Assembly (NCBI RefSeq): GCF_015680235.1
Contig: NZ_JADLJL010000023.1
Span: 1-64,000 of the forward strand
Length of the DNA: 64,000 bases
Origin: Pseudomonas guariconensis
GTDB lineage: Bacteria; Pseudomonadota; Gammaproteobacteria; Pseudomonadales; Pseudomonadaceae
Direction: 5' to 3'
Below, piece by piece: positions 8,169 through 17,231 of the stretch. Made by a program: the position numbers and the translations under genes. How positions within the stretch are numbered: position 1 is the first letter of the stretch; every line of letters begins with the position of its first letter. Below the pieces are notes generated by a model that worked only from the letters and a program-made list of their open reading frames with translations, was not told the DNA's origin and did no database searches.

Positions 8169-8396
8169 GTGATCAAGCGCATTGCGAGCTTTTCGTTGAT
8201 TGCCACCGTGCTGCTGCTTGGCGGCTGCTACCACCATTACGACGATGATGACTATGGCTGGCGGGACCGTGACCGCGACCATCGCTACTACCGCTATGAC
8301 CGCGATGACGATGACCACCGTTACCGCGATCGGGACCGTCGCGACCGTTACTACCGTCACCGCGACCGTGATCGCGATGATGACGATGACGATTGA
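8169..8396 (+). CDS. Tiny lipoprotein with an Asp/Arg/Tyr-rich repeat
   Basis: A GTG start with AAGGA 8 nt upstream gives a 75-residue product. The signal ends LLLGGC (Cys20). Everything after it is low complexity, built from D, R, H and Y in RDRD-, DDDD- and YR-type repeats, with net charge roughly balanced. No fold is expected; binding of cations or of polysaccharide or peptidoglycan is conceivable. It is followed on the same strand by the glycine-zipper gene. Confidence 0.7.
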   Translation: MIKRIASFSLIATVLLLGGCYHHYDDDDYGWRDRDRDHRYYRYDRDDDDHRYRDRDRRDRYYRHRDRDRDDDDDD

Positions 8397-8473
8397 AACC
8401 GATACCGTCCTAACCCTGACCCGCCGCCGTGGCGCGGCACTTTTACCCTGATGATTCCTTTGAGGTTCATATC

Positions 8474-8872
8474 ATGCGTCTGACTCTGCCTTCCCTTGCC
8501 CTCGGCTTGCTGCTCTGCCAGGGCGCATTTGCCGGCGACGGCACCGCGGCCATTGGCGGCGGCCTGGGTGGCGCCCTGGGCAACATCGTTGGCCAACAAA
8601 TCGGCGGCGGCACTGGCGCAGCCATTGGTGCAGGCCTGGGCGGCGCGGCCGGCAGCGCGGTCGGTGCACGCAAGGGCAACCGTACCGAAGCTGCCATCGG
8701 CGGCGGTCTGGGTTCGGCCGGCGGTTCGGTGCTGGGCCGCGCGGTAGGCGGCTCCACCGGCTCGACCATCGGCGCAGGCCTTGGTGGTGCTGCCGGCGGC
8801 GCACTGGGCAACCACATCGGCGACAACGACCGCGACCACGGCCACCGCCACCACCGTCGTCATCGCCACTGA
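8474..8872 (+). CDS. Glycine-zipper outer-membrane-type protein
   Basis: The 132-residue product has a signal peptide (about 1-20, cut near AFA-GDG). Long Gly/Ala repeats follow (IGGGLGGALGNIVGQ, then IGAGLGGAAGSAVG and further copies): the glycine-zipper pattern of SlyB- or YMGG-like proteins that pack transmembrane helices. The C-terminus is a His/Arg tail (HGHRHHRRHRH) that may bind metal. ATG 8474 is preceded by a weak GAGG. It probably belongs to the same small envelope gene set as 7682 and 8169. Confidence 0.75.
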   Translation: MRLTLPSLALGLLLCQGAFAGDGTAAIGGGLGGALGNIVGQQIGGGTGAAIGAGLGGAAGSAVGARKGNRTEAAIGGGLGSAGGSVLGRAVGGSTGSTIGAGLGGAAGGALGNHIGDNDRDHGHRHHRRHRH

Positions 8873-8882
8873 TCCATCGTCC

Positions 8883-8927
8883 GCGGGGGCTGCCTTGCAG
8901 CCCTTTCGCGGCACAACGCCGCGTCTA
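8883..8927. repeat. REP-like palindromes
   Basis: GGGGGCTGCCTTGCAGCCC is followed by TTTCGCGGCACAACGCCGCG, two adjacent short hairpins between the glycine-zipper gene and the SLC13 gene. Confidence 0.5.
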
Positions 8928-9044
8928 CAGAAAAAGCGTCATCCGAACTGCAGCCTTGCAGTGCATCAATACCTCCTTCACCACACGTCGGCACACTGAC
9001 GCTACTCTCTACCGTGCCCCTCGCGTGAAGGATCACCCCTCCCC

Positions 9045-10874
9045 ATGAACCATGAACTGCTTTGGGTCCTCGGCCTTTTGGCCGTCGTCGTCATTCTCTT
9101 CGTCGTCAACCGCCCGCGCATGGACGTGGTCGCCCTGCTGGTGATACTCGCCCTGCCGCTTTCGGGCATCCTCACCATCGAGCAGGCCCTGGCCGGTTTC
9201 AGCGACCCCAACGTGGTGCTGATCGCTGCACTGTTCGTGATCGGCGAAGGCCTGGTACGCACCGGCATCGCTTACCGCATCGGCGAATGGATGAGCGAAC
9301 GCGCCGGCAACAGCGAGGCACGCCTGCTGGTGCTGCTGATGATCGCCGTGGCCGGCCTGGGTTCGGTGATGAGCTCGACGGGCGTGGTGGCCATCTTCAT
9401 CCCGGTGGTATTGAGCATCGCCGCACGCCTGCAGCTCTCACCCAGCCGGCTGATGATGCCGCTGAGCTTCGCCGGCCTGATCAGCGGCATGCTCAGCTTG
9501 GTCGCCACGCCACCCAACGTGGTGGTGCACAGCGAACTGGTACGTCATGGCGGGCAGGGCTTCGGCTTTTTCAGCTTCACCCCGTTCGGCTTGGTGGTGC
9601 TGGTGCTCGGCATCGGCTACATGCTGTTCGCCCGCCGCTGGCTCAATGGCGAAGTGCGCAAGGATGGCCGCGTGGAAACCCGCCGCACGCTGCTCGACCT
9701 GGTGCTGGACTACAAGCTCAACGGCCGCGAACGGCGCCTGCGTGTGCGTCCCAATTCGCCCCTGGTCGGGCACACCCTGGGCGAACTGGAGTTGCGCACC
9801 CGCCATGGCGCCAACGTGATCGGCATCGAGCGCCAGCACAAATTCACCACCCGGGTCATCGCGGCCGACTCCAGCACGGTGCTGCACCAGGGCGATGTAC
9901 TGCTGCTCGACCTCTTCGCCAACGTCGACGACCTGCGCAGCCTGTGCCAGACCATGCAACTCGAGCCCCTGCACTTCAAGGCGGCCTACTTCATCGACCA
10001 GTCACAGGAGCTGGGCATGGCCGAGGTGTCTCTGCCGCCCGGCTCGCAGCTGATCGGCAAAAGCATCCTGGACTTGGCCTTTCGTAGCCGCTTCGGCCTG
10101 AACGTGGTCGGCCTGCGTCGGGAGCAAACCGCGATCGAAGCACAGCTGGTGGAGGAAAAACTGCGTCTGGGCGACACGCTGCTGGTAGTGGGGCCCTGGA
10201 AGGCCGTACGCCAGCTGCAGGGACAACCCCGGGACTTCCTGGTCTTGAGCCTGCCGGCGGAAATCGACCAGGTGGCCCCGGCGCGCACACGGGCGCCGTA
10301 TGCGCTGCTCAGCCTGGCGGTCATGGTGGGCCTGATGGTCAGTGGCGTGGTGCCCAATGTGGTGGCCGCGCTGATCGGTTGCGTGCTGATGGGCGCCGGG
10401 CGCTGCATCGACATGGACAGCGCCTACCGCGCCATCCATTGGCAAAGCCTGGTGCTGATCGTCGGCATGCTGCCGTTCGCCCTGGCCCTGCAGCAAACCG
10501 GCGGCATCGACCTGGCAGTGAGTGGCCTGGTCGGCCTGCTAGGCGGCGCCGGGCCCAGCGCGATCCTGGCGTGTCTGTTCGTCGTTACCGCCGTGATCGG
10601 CCTGTTCATTTCCAACACCGCCACGGCGGTTCTGATGGCACCGGTGGCGATCAGTACCGCGCAACAACTGGGCATGTCGCCCTACCCGTTCGCCATGACC
10701 GTGGCCCTGGCGGCTTCGGCGGCATTCATGACGCCGGTATCCTCCCCGGTCAATACCCTGGTGCTGGGGCCGGGCCAGTACCGCTTCGCCGACTTCGTGA
10801 AGGTCGGTGTGCCGTTCACCTTTTTGGTGATGCTGGTCACGGTGTTCATGGTGCCATGGTTCTTCGGCTTGTAG
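9045..10874 (+). CDS. SLC13/DASS-type permease with two central TrkA-C (RCK_C) domains
   Basis: The 609-residue protein has about five to six membrane helices at the N-terminus, two soluble RCK_C domains (about 215-300 and 300-385, with 'GANVIGIER' and 'GLNVVGLRR' cores), and further helices to the C-terminus. MSSTGVVAIFIPVVLSIA and SNTATAVLMAPVAIS are the paired re-entrant motifs of the ion-transporter (divalent anion:Na) fold. Such proteins carry sulfate, dicarboxylates or similar anions; which one cannot be told. The gene stands alone. Confidence 0.88.
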   Translation: MNHELLWVLGLLAVVVILFVVNRPRMDVVALLVILALPLSGILTIEQALAGFSDPNVVLIAALFVIGEGLVRTGIAYRIGEWMSERAGNSEARLLVLLMIAVAGLGSVMSSTGVVAIFIPVVLSIAARLQLSPSRLMMPLSFAGLISGMLSLVATPPNVVVHSELVRHGGQGFGFFSFTPFGLVVLVLGIGYMLFARRWLNGEVRKDGRVETRRTLLDLVLDYKLNGRERRLRVRPNSPLVGHTLGELELRTRHGANVIGIERQHKFTTRVIAADSSTVLHQGDVLLLDLFANVDDLRSLCQTMQLEPLHFKAAYFIDQSQELGMAEVSLPPGSQLIGKSILDLAFRSRFGLNVVGLRREQTAIEAQLVEEKLRLGDTLLVVGPWKAVRQLQGQPRDFLVLSLPAEIDQVAPARTRAPYALLSLAVMVGLMVSGVVPNVVAALIGCVLMGAGRCIDMDSAYRAIHWQSLVLIVGMLPFALALQQTGGIDLAVSGLVGLLGGAGPSAILACLFVVTAVIGLFISNTATAVLMAPVAISTAQQLGMSPYPFAMTVALAASAAFMTPVSSPVNTLVLGPGQYRFADFVKVGVPFTFLVMLVTVFMVPWFFGL

Positions 10875-11035
10875 CTGACGTCAAGAAAACGACGAAAAAT
10901 CAATACGTTCACATTTCGACCGGCAGGACACCAGCTAATTGACATTGTCCCTGCTCTCGAAACACACTGATACGAATTGCCCCAGGTGCCTTCGGTCGTT
11001 TTCCTGGATTCAGTTCCCGCTTGCCGGTCGAGCCC

Positions 11036-12445
11036 ATGGTGTTTCCAGCCCAGTCGCGCCTGCTTCCTCCCCTGGTCCTGTTCGCCCTGACGTTCGACCT
11101 GACCGTGGGCGGCATCCTGGCCCGGCCGATCGAATCCCTGTCGCTGTTCTGGCCGGTAAACGCCGTGCTCGCCGGTGTGCTGTTGCGTTATCCGCGCCAG
11201 GCCAACGCAAGAGGCTTTGTGCTTATCTGGGTGGCCATGGTCGCTGCCGACCTAGCCAGTGGCAGCGCGTTGAAGCCAGCGCTGTGGCTCAACCTGTGCA
11301 ACCTGAGCGTGATCGCTACCCTCTGGCAAGTGCTGTCGCGCCTGCCGCGCATGCATCGTCGCATGCGCACGCCACAGGGCGTATTGTGGGTGTTCGGCGC
11401 TTGCGCCGCTGGCGCCATGGTGGCGGCAAGCCTGGCCTGCGTCGTGGCAGCGCCGTGGTTCCAGCAGTCGCTGCGGGCCACCTGGCTGGCCTGGTTCAGC
11501 GAGCAGTTCTCCACAAACGTGCTGGTGCTGCCGATGCTGCTCACCGCACCGAACCTGCGAACCCTGGTACGCGGTGGCGCCCAAGCGATTCACGTGTCCC
11601 CCATGCTGGTGTTGCTGGCCTCCCTGGCCTTGAGTATCGCTTTCGGCGGGCCAGGCGCCATCGCCTTTCCCATCGCCGCATTGCTCTGGTGTGCCTGGAT
11701 CTATTCGCCGTTCCTGGTCTGCGTACTGGCCTTCAGCGCCGGTACCACGCTGATCGTCGCCGTAGCCCAGAGCCTCATGCATTTCAGCCTGCCGCAGAGC
11801 GTGCCTGGGGTCACCACCTTGATGTCGGCGCGCCTGGGCATCGCCATGCTGGTGCTCGGCCCGCTGGTAGTCGCTTGTGTCAGCCAGGCCAACCGCAGCC
11901 TGCTGGCACGCCTGGCGCACCAGGCCACGGTAGACCACCTGACCGGAGCCCTGACCCGCAGCGCCTTCACCCATCGCGCCACGGCCCTGCTCGACAGTCG
12001 CCAGCAACACGAGCAGGCCCTGCCGCTGACCCTGATGATGCTCGACATCGACCACTTCAAGGGCATCAACGACCAGCATGGTCATGCCGTGGGCGACCAG
12101 GTCTTGCGCCAGTTCGCCCGCACCCTGCAAGACCAGCTACACGAAGGTGAGCTGTTCGCCCGCCTGGGCGGCGAGGAATTCGTGATCATCGTGCCGGGCC
12201 TTGCGCCGGAGCAGGCCAAGTTCACCGCCGAACGCCTGCGCCGGGCGGTGCAGGACCTGCGCGTGGTCCAAGCCGAGCAGCGTCTGCAGGTGACGGTCAG
12301 CATCGGCGTGGCTGGCTGCACCGCCGCGCAGCACTCGGTGAACCTGGACACCTTGCTGGCCCATGCCGACCAGGCGCTCTACCGGGCCAAGGCCGATGGC
12401 CGCAACCGCGTCGAGCAGGCCGAAGCCCAGCGCCAGGCGATGTGA
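11036..12445 (+). CDS. Membrane-bound diguanylate cyclase (MASE1-like sensor plus GGDEF)
   Basis: About eight membrane helices occupy residues 10-290 and resemble a MASE1 sensor. A GGDEF domain follows, with DIDHFKGINDQHGH (metal/base contacts) and the active-site LGGEEF at about residues 377-382. The RxxD inhibitory site five residues upstream is absent (ELFA is found), so product inhibition is not expected. It makes c-di-GMP from two GTP, promoting attachment and biofilm. ATG 11036 is chosen; TTG 11021 is in frame, and neither has a strong ribosome site. Confidence 0.85.
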   Translation: MVFPAQSRLLPPLVLFALTFDLTVGGILARPIESLSLFWPVNAVLAGVLLRYPRQANARGFVLIWVAMVAADLASGSALKPALWLNLCNLSVIATLWQVLSRLPRMHRRMRTPQGVLWVFGACAAGAMVAASLACVVAAPWFQQSLRATWLAWFSEQFSTNVLVLPMLLTAPNLRTLVRGGAQAIHVSPMLVLLASLALSIAFGGPGAIAFPIAALLWCAWIYSPFLVCVLAFSAGTTLIVAVAQSLMHFSLPQSVPGVTTLMSARLGIAMLVLGPLVVACVSQANRSLLARLAHQATVDHLTGALTRSAFTHRATALLDSRQQHEQALPLTLMMLDIDHFKGINDQHGHAVGDQVLRQFARTLQDQLHEGELFARLGGEEFVIIVPGLAPEQAKFTAERLRRAVQDLRVVQAEQRLQVTVSIGVAGCTAAQHSVNLDTLLAHADQALYRAKADGRNRVEQAEAQRQAM

Positions 12446-12446
12446 C

Positions 12447-13208
12447 CTACCCCGCCAGCAAATCCCAGGACAGCTTGGCGATCAGCACGCACAACAACAC
12501 CAGGAACAGCCCGCGCACGAAGCCCGCGCCCTTGCGTACCGCCAGCCAGGTACCAGTCAGGGCGCCGAGGATATTGAACGCCGCCATGGGCAAGGCGATG
12601 GCCCACAGCACGTTGCCCGACGGGATGAAGAACACCAGCGCGGCCAAGTTGGTGGCGATGTTCACAAGCTTGGCCGAGGCCGAGGCGTGGAGAAAATCCA
12701 GGGCGAAAAAGCGGATGAACAGGAAGATCAGGAAACTTCCGGTGCCCGGCCCGAACAGCCCGTCGTAGAAACCGATGGCGCCTCCGATCAGCACCGCCAG
12801 GCATTGCTCCTTGCGGCCGATGTGGGTTGGCTTGTGCAAGGTGCCGAAGTCCTTCTTGCAGAAGGTATAGATCGCCATCAGCACGATCAGCACCAGCACC
12901 GCCGGGCGCATCAGGCTTGGCGGCACCAGAGACACCGTCGCCGCGCCAACGAACGACATGACGAAGGCGCTGAGCATCGCCGGCACGATCAGCCCCCAAT
13001 CCAGTTTCACCTTGCGGATGAATGAGCGCGCCGCGAACGACGTGCCGCAGACCGAGGCCAGCTTGTTGCTGCCCAGCAGGGCCGCCGGTTGCGCGTTCGG
13101 CAATACGTTGAACAGTGCTGGAATCTGGATCAACCCACCGCCGCCGACGGCGGCATCGATCAGGCCAGCGGCGAAGGCGAACAGCGAAAGCAGGGCTATA
13201 TCCATCAT
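12447..13208 (-). CDS. TSUP family (TauE/SafE) sulfite/sulfonate exporter-type permease
   Basis: The 253-residue protein has about eight hydrophobic helices and the TauE/SafE motif GLIDAAVGGGGLIQIPAL at the N-terminus, repeated in the second half as GGAIGFYDGLFGPGTGSFL. The family exports sulfite, sulfoacetate or related anions. Two Met codons start the frame (13208 or 13205). It converges on the cyclase gene with a 1-nt gap and is divergent (101 nt) from a LysR gene that may control it. Confidence 0.87.
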   Translation of the reverse strand: MMDIALLSLFAFAAGLIDAAVGGGGLIQIPALFNVLPNAQPAALLGSNKLASVCGTSFAARSFIRKVKLDWGLIVPAMLSAFVMSFVGAATVSLVPPSLMRPAVLVLIVLMAIYTFCKKDFGTLHKPTHIGRKEQCLAVLIGGAIGFYDGLFGPGTGSFLIFLFIRFFALDFLHASASAKLVNIATNLAALVFFIPSGNVLWAIALPMAAFNILGALTGTWLAVRKGAGFVRGLFLVLLCVLIAKLSWDLLAG

Positions 13209-13309
13209 GGGGCGGAGTTCCGGGCATCAAGGCAAGCGCCAAGGCTAATCAAAGCCGTGCGCTTATGGTGAAATGCCGTATTGCGAAAACTGCAACTAAG
13301 GAACCTTTC

Positions 13310-14209
13310 ATGGCATTGGATATGTTGCGCGAGATCCAGGCGTTCGTAAGCGTCGCGCACAAGCGCAGCTTCGTTGCCGCGGCCCGTTCCCTGGGGCGCT
13401 CGCCCAGCTCCGTGACCCGCGCGGTGCAAGCGCTGGAAGACAATGCCGGGGCCAAGCTGCTCAACCGCAGCGCCAGCACCGTGACCCTCACCGAGGCGGG
13501 CGAACGCCTGCTGCCCCATGCAGAACGCTTGCTGGATGTGCAACGCGACGCAGCCGACGAACTGGCCGCGCTCAGCGGCACCGCCCAAGGCTGGATCCGC
13601 TTCGCCGCGCCAGAACTGCTCAGCCAGCAGGTATTGCCCCAGGTATTGGCAGAGTTTTCCCAGCGCCACCCTCAGGTCACCTTGGACGTGCAATTCAGCG
13701 ACGTGGCGCTGGACCCTCTGCAAGGCAAGTTCGACTTCGTCATTCGTGGCGCCTTTGCGCAGTCCAGCGAGCTGATCGGCTACCCACTGTGGCGCTACCG
13801 GCGCTACTTGTACGCCAGCCCCGATTACCTGGCCCGGGCAGGCATGCCTGAGCACCCGGAAGCCCTCGAGCGGCACGCGGTGATCCTGCACACCGCACCG
13901 CGCATCCTCAAAGCCTGGCACTTCTATCGCGACGGCCAGATCACCAGCCTGCGCCCGCACCCTCGCCTGCGCCTGAGTTCAGGAGGCGCGGTGCTGCAAA
14001 GCGCCCTGGCCGGCGCTGGTATCGCCCGCCTGGCGGATTGGGCAGGCGACCCGTATGTACGCGCCGGTCGGCTGGTAAAGGTGTGCCCCGGTTTTCGATT
14101 GACCTCCAGCACGGGCCAGGACCCGCAGATGCATGCCCTGTATCCGGCTGGCGAATTACCGGCGCGAGTAAGGGAATTGCTGCAGACACTGCGCCTGGCT
14201 CCCCCGTGA
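13310..14209 (+). CDS. LysR family transcriptional regulator
   Basis: The 299-residue product begins at an ATG after AAGGAA. The N-terminal winged helix is clear (SFVAAARSLGRSPSSVTRAVQALEDN), followed by a LysR substrate-binding domain starting near GWIRFAAPELL. It resembles the large 'DmlR-like' group. The adjacent divergent TSUP gene is the most likely target. The effector is unknown. Confidence 0.9.
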   Translation: MALDMLREIQAFVSVAHKRSFVAAARSLGRSPSSVTRAVQALEDNAGAKLLNRSASTVTLTEAGERLLPHAERLLDVQRDAADELAALSGTAQGWIRFAAPELLSQQVLPQVLAEFSQRHPQVTLDVQFSDVALDPLQGKFDFVIRGAFAQSSELIGYPLWRYRRYLYASPDYLARAGMPEHPEALERHAVILHTAPRILKAWHFYRDGQITSLRPHPRLRLSSGGAVLQSALAGAGIARLADWAGDPYVRAGRLVKVCPGFRLTSSTGQDPQMHALYPAGELPARVRELLQTLRLAPP

Positions 14210-14398
14210 CGCGAAGGTTCGGCTGCGCTTCGACAGCGCTGCTCAAATTCTGTTCAATTTAACAGAGCCCGCCGCCGGCTTGGGTTGCAGCATTTTATCC
14301 ACAGACCTACCCACTTTTTTTGTGGACAGATTTCCCAGCGTAAAGAACGACTTATCGTACAGGCCAGGCTCCAGGAAAGCGGGCCATGAACAACGGAT

Positions 14399-14482
14399 TC
14401 AGCTGGGCGGAATGGTCCCCAGCAGGCCGATCAGGATTGTCAGGAACAGGAAACCACCCAGAAACAGTGCGAGCTTGCCCAT
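14399..14482 (-). CDS. Putative 27-residue single-span membrane peptide
   Basis: ATG 14482 follows AGAGG at 5 nt, and the frame ends with TGA at 14399. The product begins MGKLALFLGGFLFLTILIGL and ends LGTIPPS: one hydrophobic helix with a short Lys-bearing N-terminus. The good ribosome site and uninterrupted hydrophobic pattern argue for a real gene. No function can be assigned; small single-span proteins often tune membrane enzymes or are toxic peptides. It lies downstream of cfa on the same strand, separated by REP DNA. Confidence 0.5.
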   Translation of the reverse strand: MGKLALFLGGFLFLTILIGLLGTIPPS

Positions 14483-14895
14483 CGGAACCTCTACATGGAT
14501 GTACGGGAACGGCGAGGCTGGCTGGTGCGGATGCAGTGCAGCTCAGCTTGCCCAGCGCTCGCCGGTAGGAAAGGCTGGGCCTGATGGGTATTGTCGGCGT
14601 GAGGCTGATACGGTTACAGATTCAGGTTCATGTAAAAAAAGCGTATCAGATGAGCGCTGGCGGCCTTCGTATCGGGGGATCCTTGTTGGAGCGGGTTTAC
14701 CGACGAGGCATGCTTCGCGCTAACGGGCACCGGCGTTGCCGGTGTTCGCGGGGCAAGCCCGCTCAGGGACAGCGTTATTTCAGGGCTGCGGTAATCCTGT
14801 GGGAGCGGGCTTGTCCCGCGATTGGGCAGCACTGCCATCGCCGCTGCTTGGCAAGGGCTTCGCCCTTGTTCGCAGGGCAAGCCCACTCAGGTGGT
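14483..14895. other. Gene-free stretch with REP elements between the small peptide gene and cfa
   Basis: No convincing gene is seen. The left part holds GC-rich unique sequence and a purine-rich stretch with seven A (14634-14640). The right part is filled by REP elements. Confidence 0.6.
14690..14888. repeat. Cluster of REP elements downstream of cfa
   Basis: GGAGCGGGTTTACC... and CGCGGGGCAAGCCCGCTCAGG form one inverted pair (14690-14766). GGGAGCGGGCTTGTCCCGCG and CGCAGGGCAAGCCCACTCAGG form a second (14800-14888). The pairs form long hairpins that could protect the 3' end of the cfa mRNA. Confidence 0.75.
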
Positions 14896-16050
14896 TTAAC
14901 TGACCCGTTGGTAGCCGCCGAGCACACCCCGGCGTGACATCACCCATTGCCACAACTGGATGTCCCGGGCACGGAATGCACCTGCGCAGGACAACAGGTA
15001 GTAGCGCCACATACGCCGGAAGCGCTCGCCCAGTTCGTTGGCGAAATACTGCCAATGGGCCTCGAAGTTCTCGTACCAAGCCATCAGCGTGCGGTCGTAG
15101 TCCGCACCGAAGTTATGCAGGTCCTCGACCACCAACAGGCCATCGGCGGCATCGCCGATCTGGCCGATCGAAGGCAGGTCGCCATTGGGGAAGATGTACT
15201 TGTCGATCCAGCGGTCCGGCACGTCGCGACGCCGGTTCTTACCGATGGTGTGCAACAGCAGCAGGCCATCGTCCTCCAGACAACGCGCGGCGACTTCCAT
15301 GAAGGTGCGATGATTCTTGCGCCCCACGTGCTCGAACATACCGATGCTGACAACGCGATCGAAGCGCTCGTCGAGCTCGCGATAATCCTGGAGGCGAAAC
15401 TCCAGCGGCAGGCCTTTGTAGCGTTTCTCGGCCCATTGGCACTGCTCCCGGGAGATAGTCACCCCGACGCATTCGACGCCATAGCGCTCGGCGGCAAAAC
15501 CCATGAAGCTGCCCCAGCCGCAGCCGATGTCCAGAACCCGCATGCCCGGGCGCAGCCCCAACTTGCGGCAGATCAGGTCCAGTTTGGCTTCCTGGGCCTG
15601 GGCAAGGTCGTCGGCGTCCTTCCAATAGCCGCAGGTATAGGTCATGCGCGGATCGAGCATGGCTGCGTAGAAATCGTTGCCCAGGTCATAGTGGCGCTCG
15701 CCCACGGTCCAGGCGCGTCGGGACGTCTGGCGATTGAGCAGACGAGCCTGCAGCGCATGGTAGATCAGCGCCATCGGGCTGACCTGGTCGGCCACACCAG
15801 CGCGAAGCAGGCGGGTGAAGAATTCGTCGAGTTGCTCGCAGTCCCAGTCACCATCCATGTAGGCCTCGCCCAGGCCAAGGTTGCCCTGGGCCAGGGCGCG
15901 CTGGGGTACATCGGCGGCGTGCAGTTGCATGTCCCAGGGCTGTTCGCCCTCCAGGCCAAGGCCGGCCTGGGCCAGCAGCTCACGGGCGAAGCGGGTGGTA
16001 CGGCTGGCCGGCGCAGCGCCGGGCAGGTTGGAGGAAAGCTCGGAAGGCAT
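14896..16050 (-). CDS. cfa: Cyclopropane-fatty-acyl-phospholipid synthase
   Basis: The 384-residue product contains the SAM-binding motif VLDIGCGWGSF (about residue 172), VGVTISREQCQWA, and the CFA-synthase region SIGMFEHVGRKN. The C-terminal FQAHWQYF/WRYYLLSCAGAFRARDIQLWQ is typical. It methylenates unsaturated acyl chains in membrane phospholipids using SAM, usually on entry to stationary phase. The ATG has AAGGA upstream. It follows the 16087 gene by 36 nt, probably as one operon. Pseudomonads can have two cfa genes; which paralogue this is cannot be settled here. Confidence 0.93.
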   Translation of the reverse strand: MPSELSSNLPGAAPASRTTRFARELLAQAGLGLEGEQPWDMQLHAADVPQRALAQGNLGLGEAYMDGDWDCEQLDEFFTRLLRAGVADQVSPMALIYHALQARLLNRQTSRRAWTVGERHYDLGNDFYAAMLDPRMTYTCGYWKDADDLAQAQEAKLDLICRKLGLRPGMRVLDIGCGWGSFMGFAAERYGVECVGVTISREQCQWAEKRYKGLPLEFRLQDYRELDERFDRVVSIGMFEHVGRKNHRTFMEVAARCLEDDGLLLLHTIGKNRRRDVPDRWIDKYIFPNGDLPSIGQIGDAADGLLVVEDLHNFGADYDRTLMAWYENFEAHWQYFANELGERFRRMWRYYLLSCAGAFRARDIQLWQWVMSRRGVLGGYQRVS

Positions 16051-16086
16051 GGTGTGTCCTTGTGGGTATTGGAAATCGGACGCGCT

Positions 16087-16512
16087 TCAAACGTCGGGGG
16101 TGTCCTGGTGCAGCCCCAGCACCACTTGCAGCTCCTGGCGCAGCCAGGGCTGTTCGATCGAGGGCAGGCGTGCCTGCAATTGGCGGGCGACCCAGCGTTG
16201 GCCGCGGGCGATAAAATGCAGGCGCTCGTGCAGGTCGGCGATGGCCATGGCCTTGCCATAGAACTCGCCCATGCCGCCGCCGGGCTTGGCATCCAGGCGT
16301 TCCAGGCAGTTGCGCAGGCGACGGCAGCTCTCGGCTTCGCCGTGGTGCAGCTGCTCCAGGCGCTGAAGCAACAAGGGGTCTGTGGTCTGCCTGGCGCTGT
16401 CGAGCATCAGCCTGGCACCAGCACGCTCGGCGCGCATGAGCATGCGCAACCAGTCGATCAGATCGTCGGAGGGCGGTATGGCAGGGCCCTGTGTTTCACA
16501 AACATGTGACAT
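16087..16512 (-). CDS. Conserved hypothetical helical protein (DUF6306-like) upstream of cfa
   Basis: The 141-residue product is mostly helical, with DLIDWLRMLMRAERAGARLML and several His/Glu positions in a ferritin-like spacing (LEQLHHGEAESCRRL; DLHERLHFIARGQRW). I associate it with the DUF6306 family but cannot confirm this without a search. AGGAG lies 6 nt before the ATG. It appears to be the first gene of the cfa operon. Metal binding is a guess. Confidence 0.65.
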   Translation of the reverse strand: MSHVCETQGPAIPPSDDLIDWLRMLMRAERAGARLMLDSARQTTDPLLLQRLEQLHHGEAESCRRLRNCLERLDAKPGGGMGEFYGKAMAIADLHERLHFIARGQRWVARQLQARLPSIEQPWLRQELQVVLGLHQDTPDV

Positions 16513-16539
16513 GGAAAACTCCTGAAGCCGCTGGACTGC

Positions 16540-16600
16540 GCGGCGACAGGACGAGCTTAGAATGCTGGCACGCTGAAATTAATTGAAATTAAATGGGGGT
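16540..16600 (-). promoter_or_regulatory. Possible stationary-phase-type promoter of the cfa operon
   Basis: On the minus strand CATTCTAAG (16564-16556) resembles an RpoS-type extended -10 about 45 nt before the ATG. An AT-rich repeat GAAATTAATTGAAATT lies just upstream. Known RpoS control of a P. putida cfa gene makes this plausible, but the match is weak. Confidence 0.3.
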
Positions 16601-16755
16601 TGAGTGCAATAAAACGAATACTTGCAGACCACTCGAAACCTGCCTCGAATGGCGCTGGCCATACGTATTCGGGGCCTGTGAGCTACAGCCCACACGCCAT
16701 CGTTGCAACCTTGATGCAAAGTTTTCGAAGCAATCGGCTTGAGGCGCTCCGCCTG

Positions 16756-16926
16756 CTATCGCGTCCCTTCATTACCTCGCGCCACATCGCCCTCCTGCTC
16801 GGCGGTGCGTTGGGCCGTGGTCTTCCCCACCTGGGGCCGTCTAGCGTTCGGTCGCAGGGCATCGTTGTCCCGCTCGACTTCACCTGACGTGCGTTGAGCG
16901 GGTGTGCTGCCGGTATTCTTTTTCAT
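16756..16926 (-). CDS. Small hydrophilic protein, function unknown
   Basis: ATG 16926 is preceded by GAGGTGG, a strong ribosome site that fixes this start over a longer reading. The 56-residue product is rich in Arg, Glu, Gln, Thr and Asn (MKKNTGSTPAQRTSGEVE at the start), with no hydrophobic segment, and is likely disordered. I do not recognise a family. Confidence 0.55.
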   Translation of the reverse strand: MKKNTGSTPAQRTSGEVERDNDALRPNARRPQVGKTTAQRTAEQEGDVARGNEGTR

Positions 16927-17231
16927 GATCCACCTCGACGTGAGCCTGTGCTGGGTTCGAGCCATGCGTGAGATGAAGGGTTCAATCCTGCTGTTTTCCG
17001 TTTGCAAGACATACTCGGTGCCAGGGAATTGAAACATTTCTTTTCCCATTAACTCGGCATTGACCTTATGTAGCCCAACAGGCCATTCGAGGGCTTAACG
17101 AGCGCGCGCCCCCTTGTCTACAGGGGGAACACCCTGTCCCAGGTCATCAGTCGAAACGTATCTCACGCCGGCTTTGCAGGACTCGTCCGAAGCACGCGTA
17201 GCCTGGGTCCTACGTAAAGCCCAGTCCCTGT

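Noticed and set aside
14295..14303. Perfect DnaA-box-like TTATCCACA
   Set aside because: A single box with no cluster, no AT-rich unwinding region and no replication genes; chance occurrence is likely.
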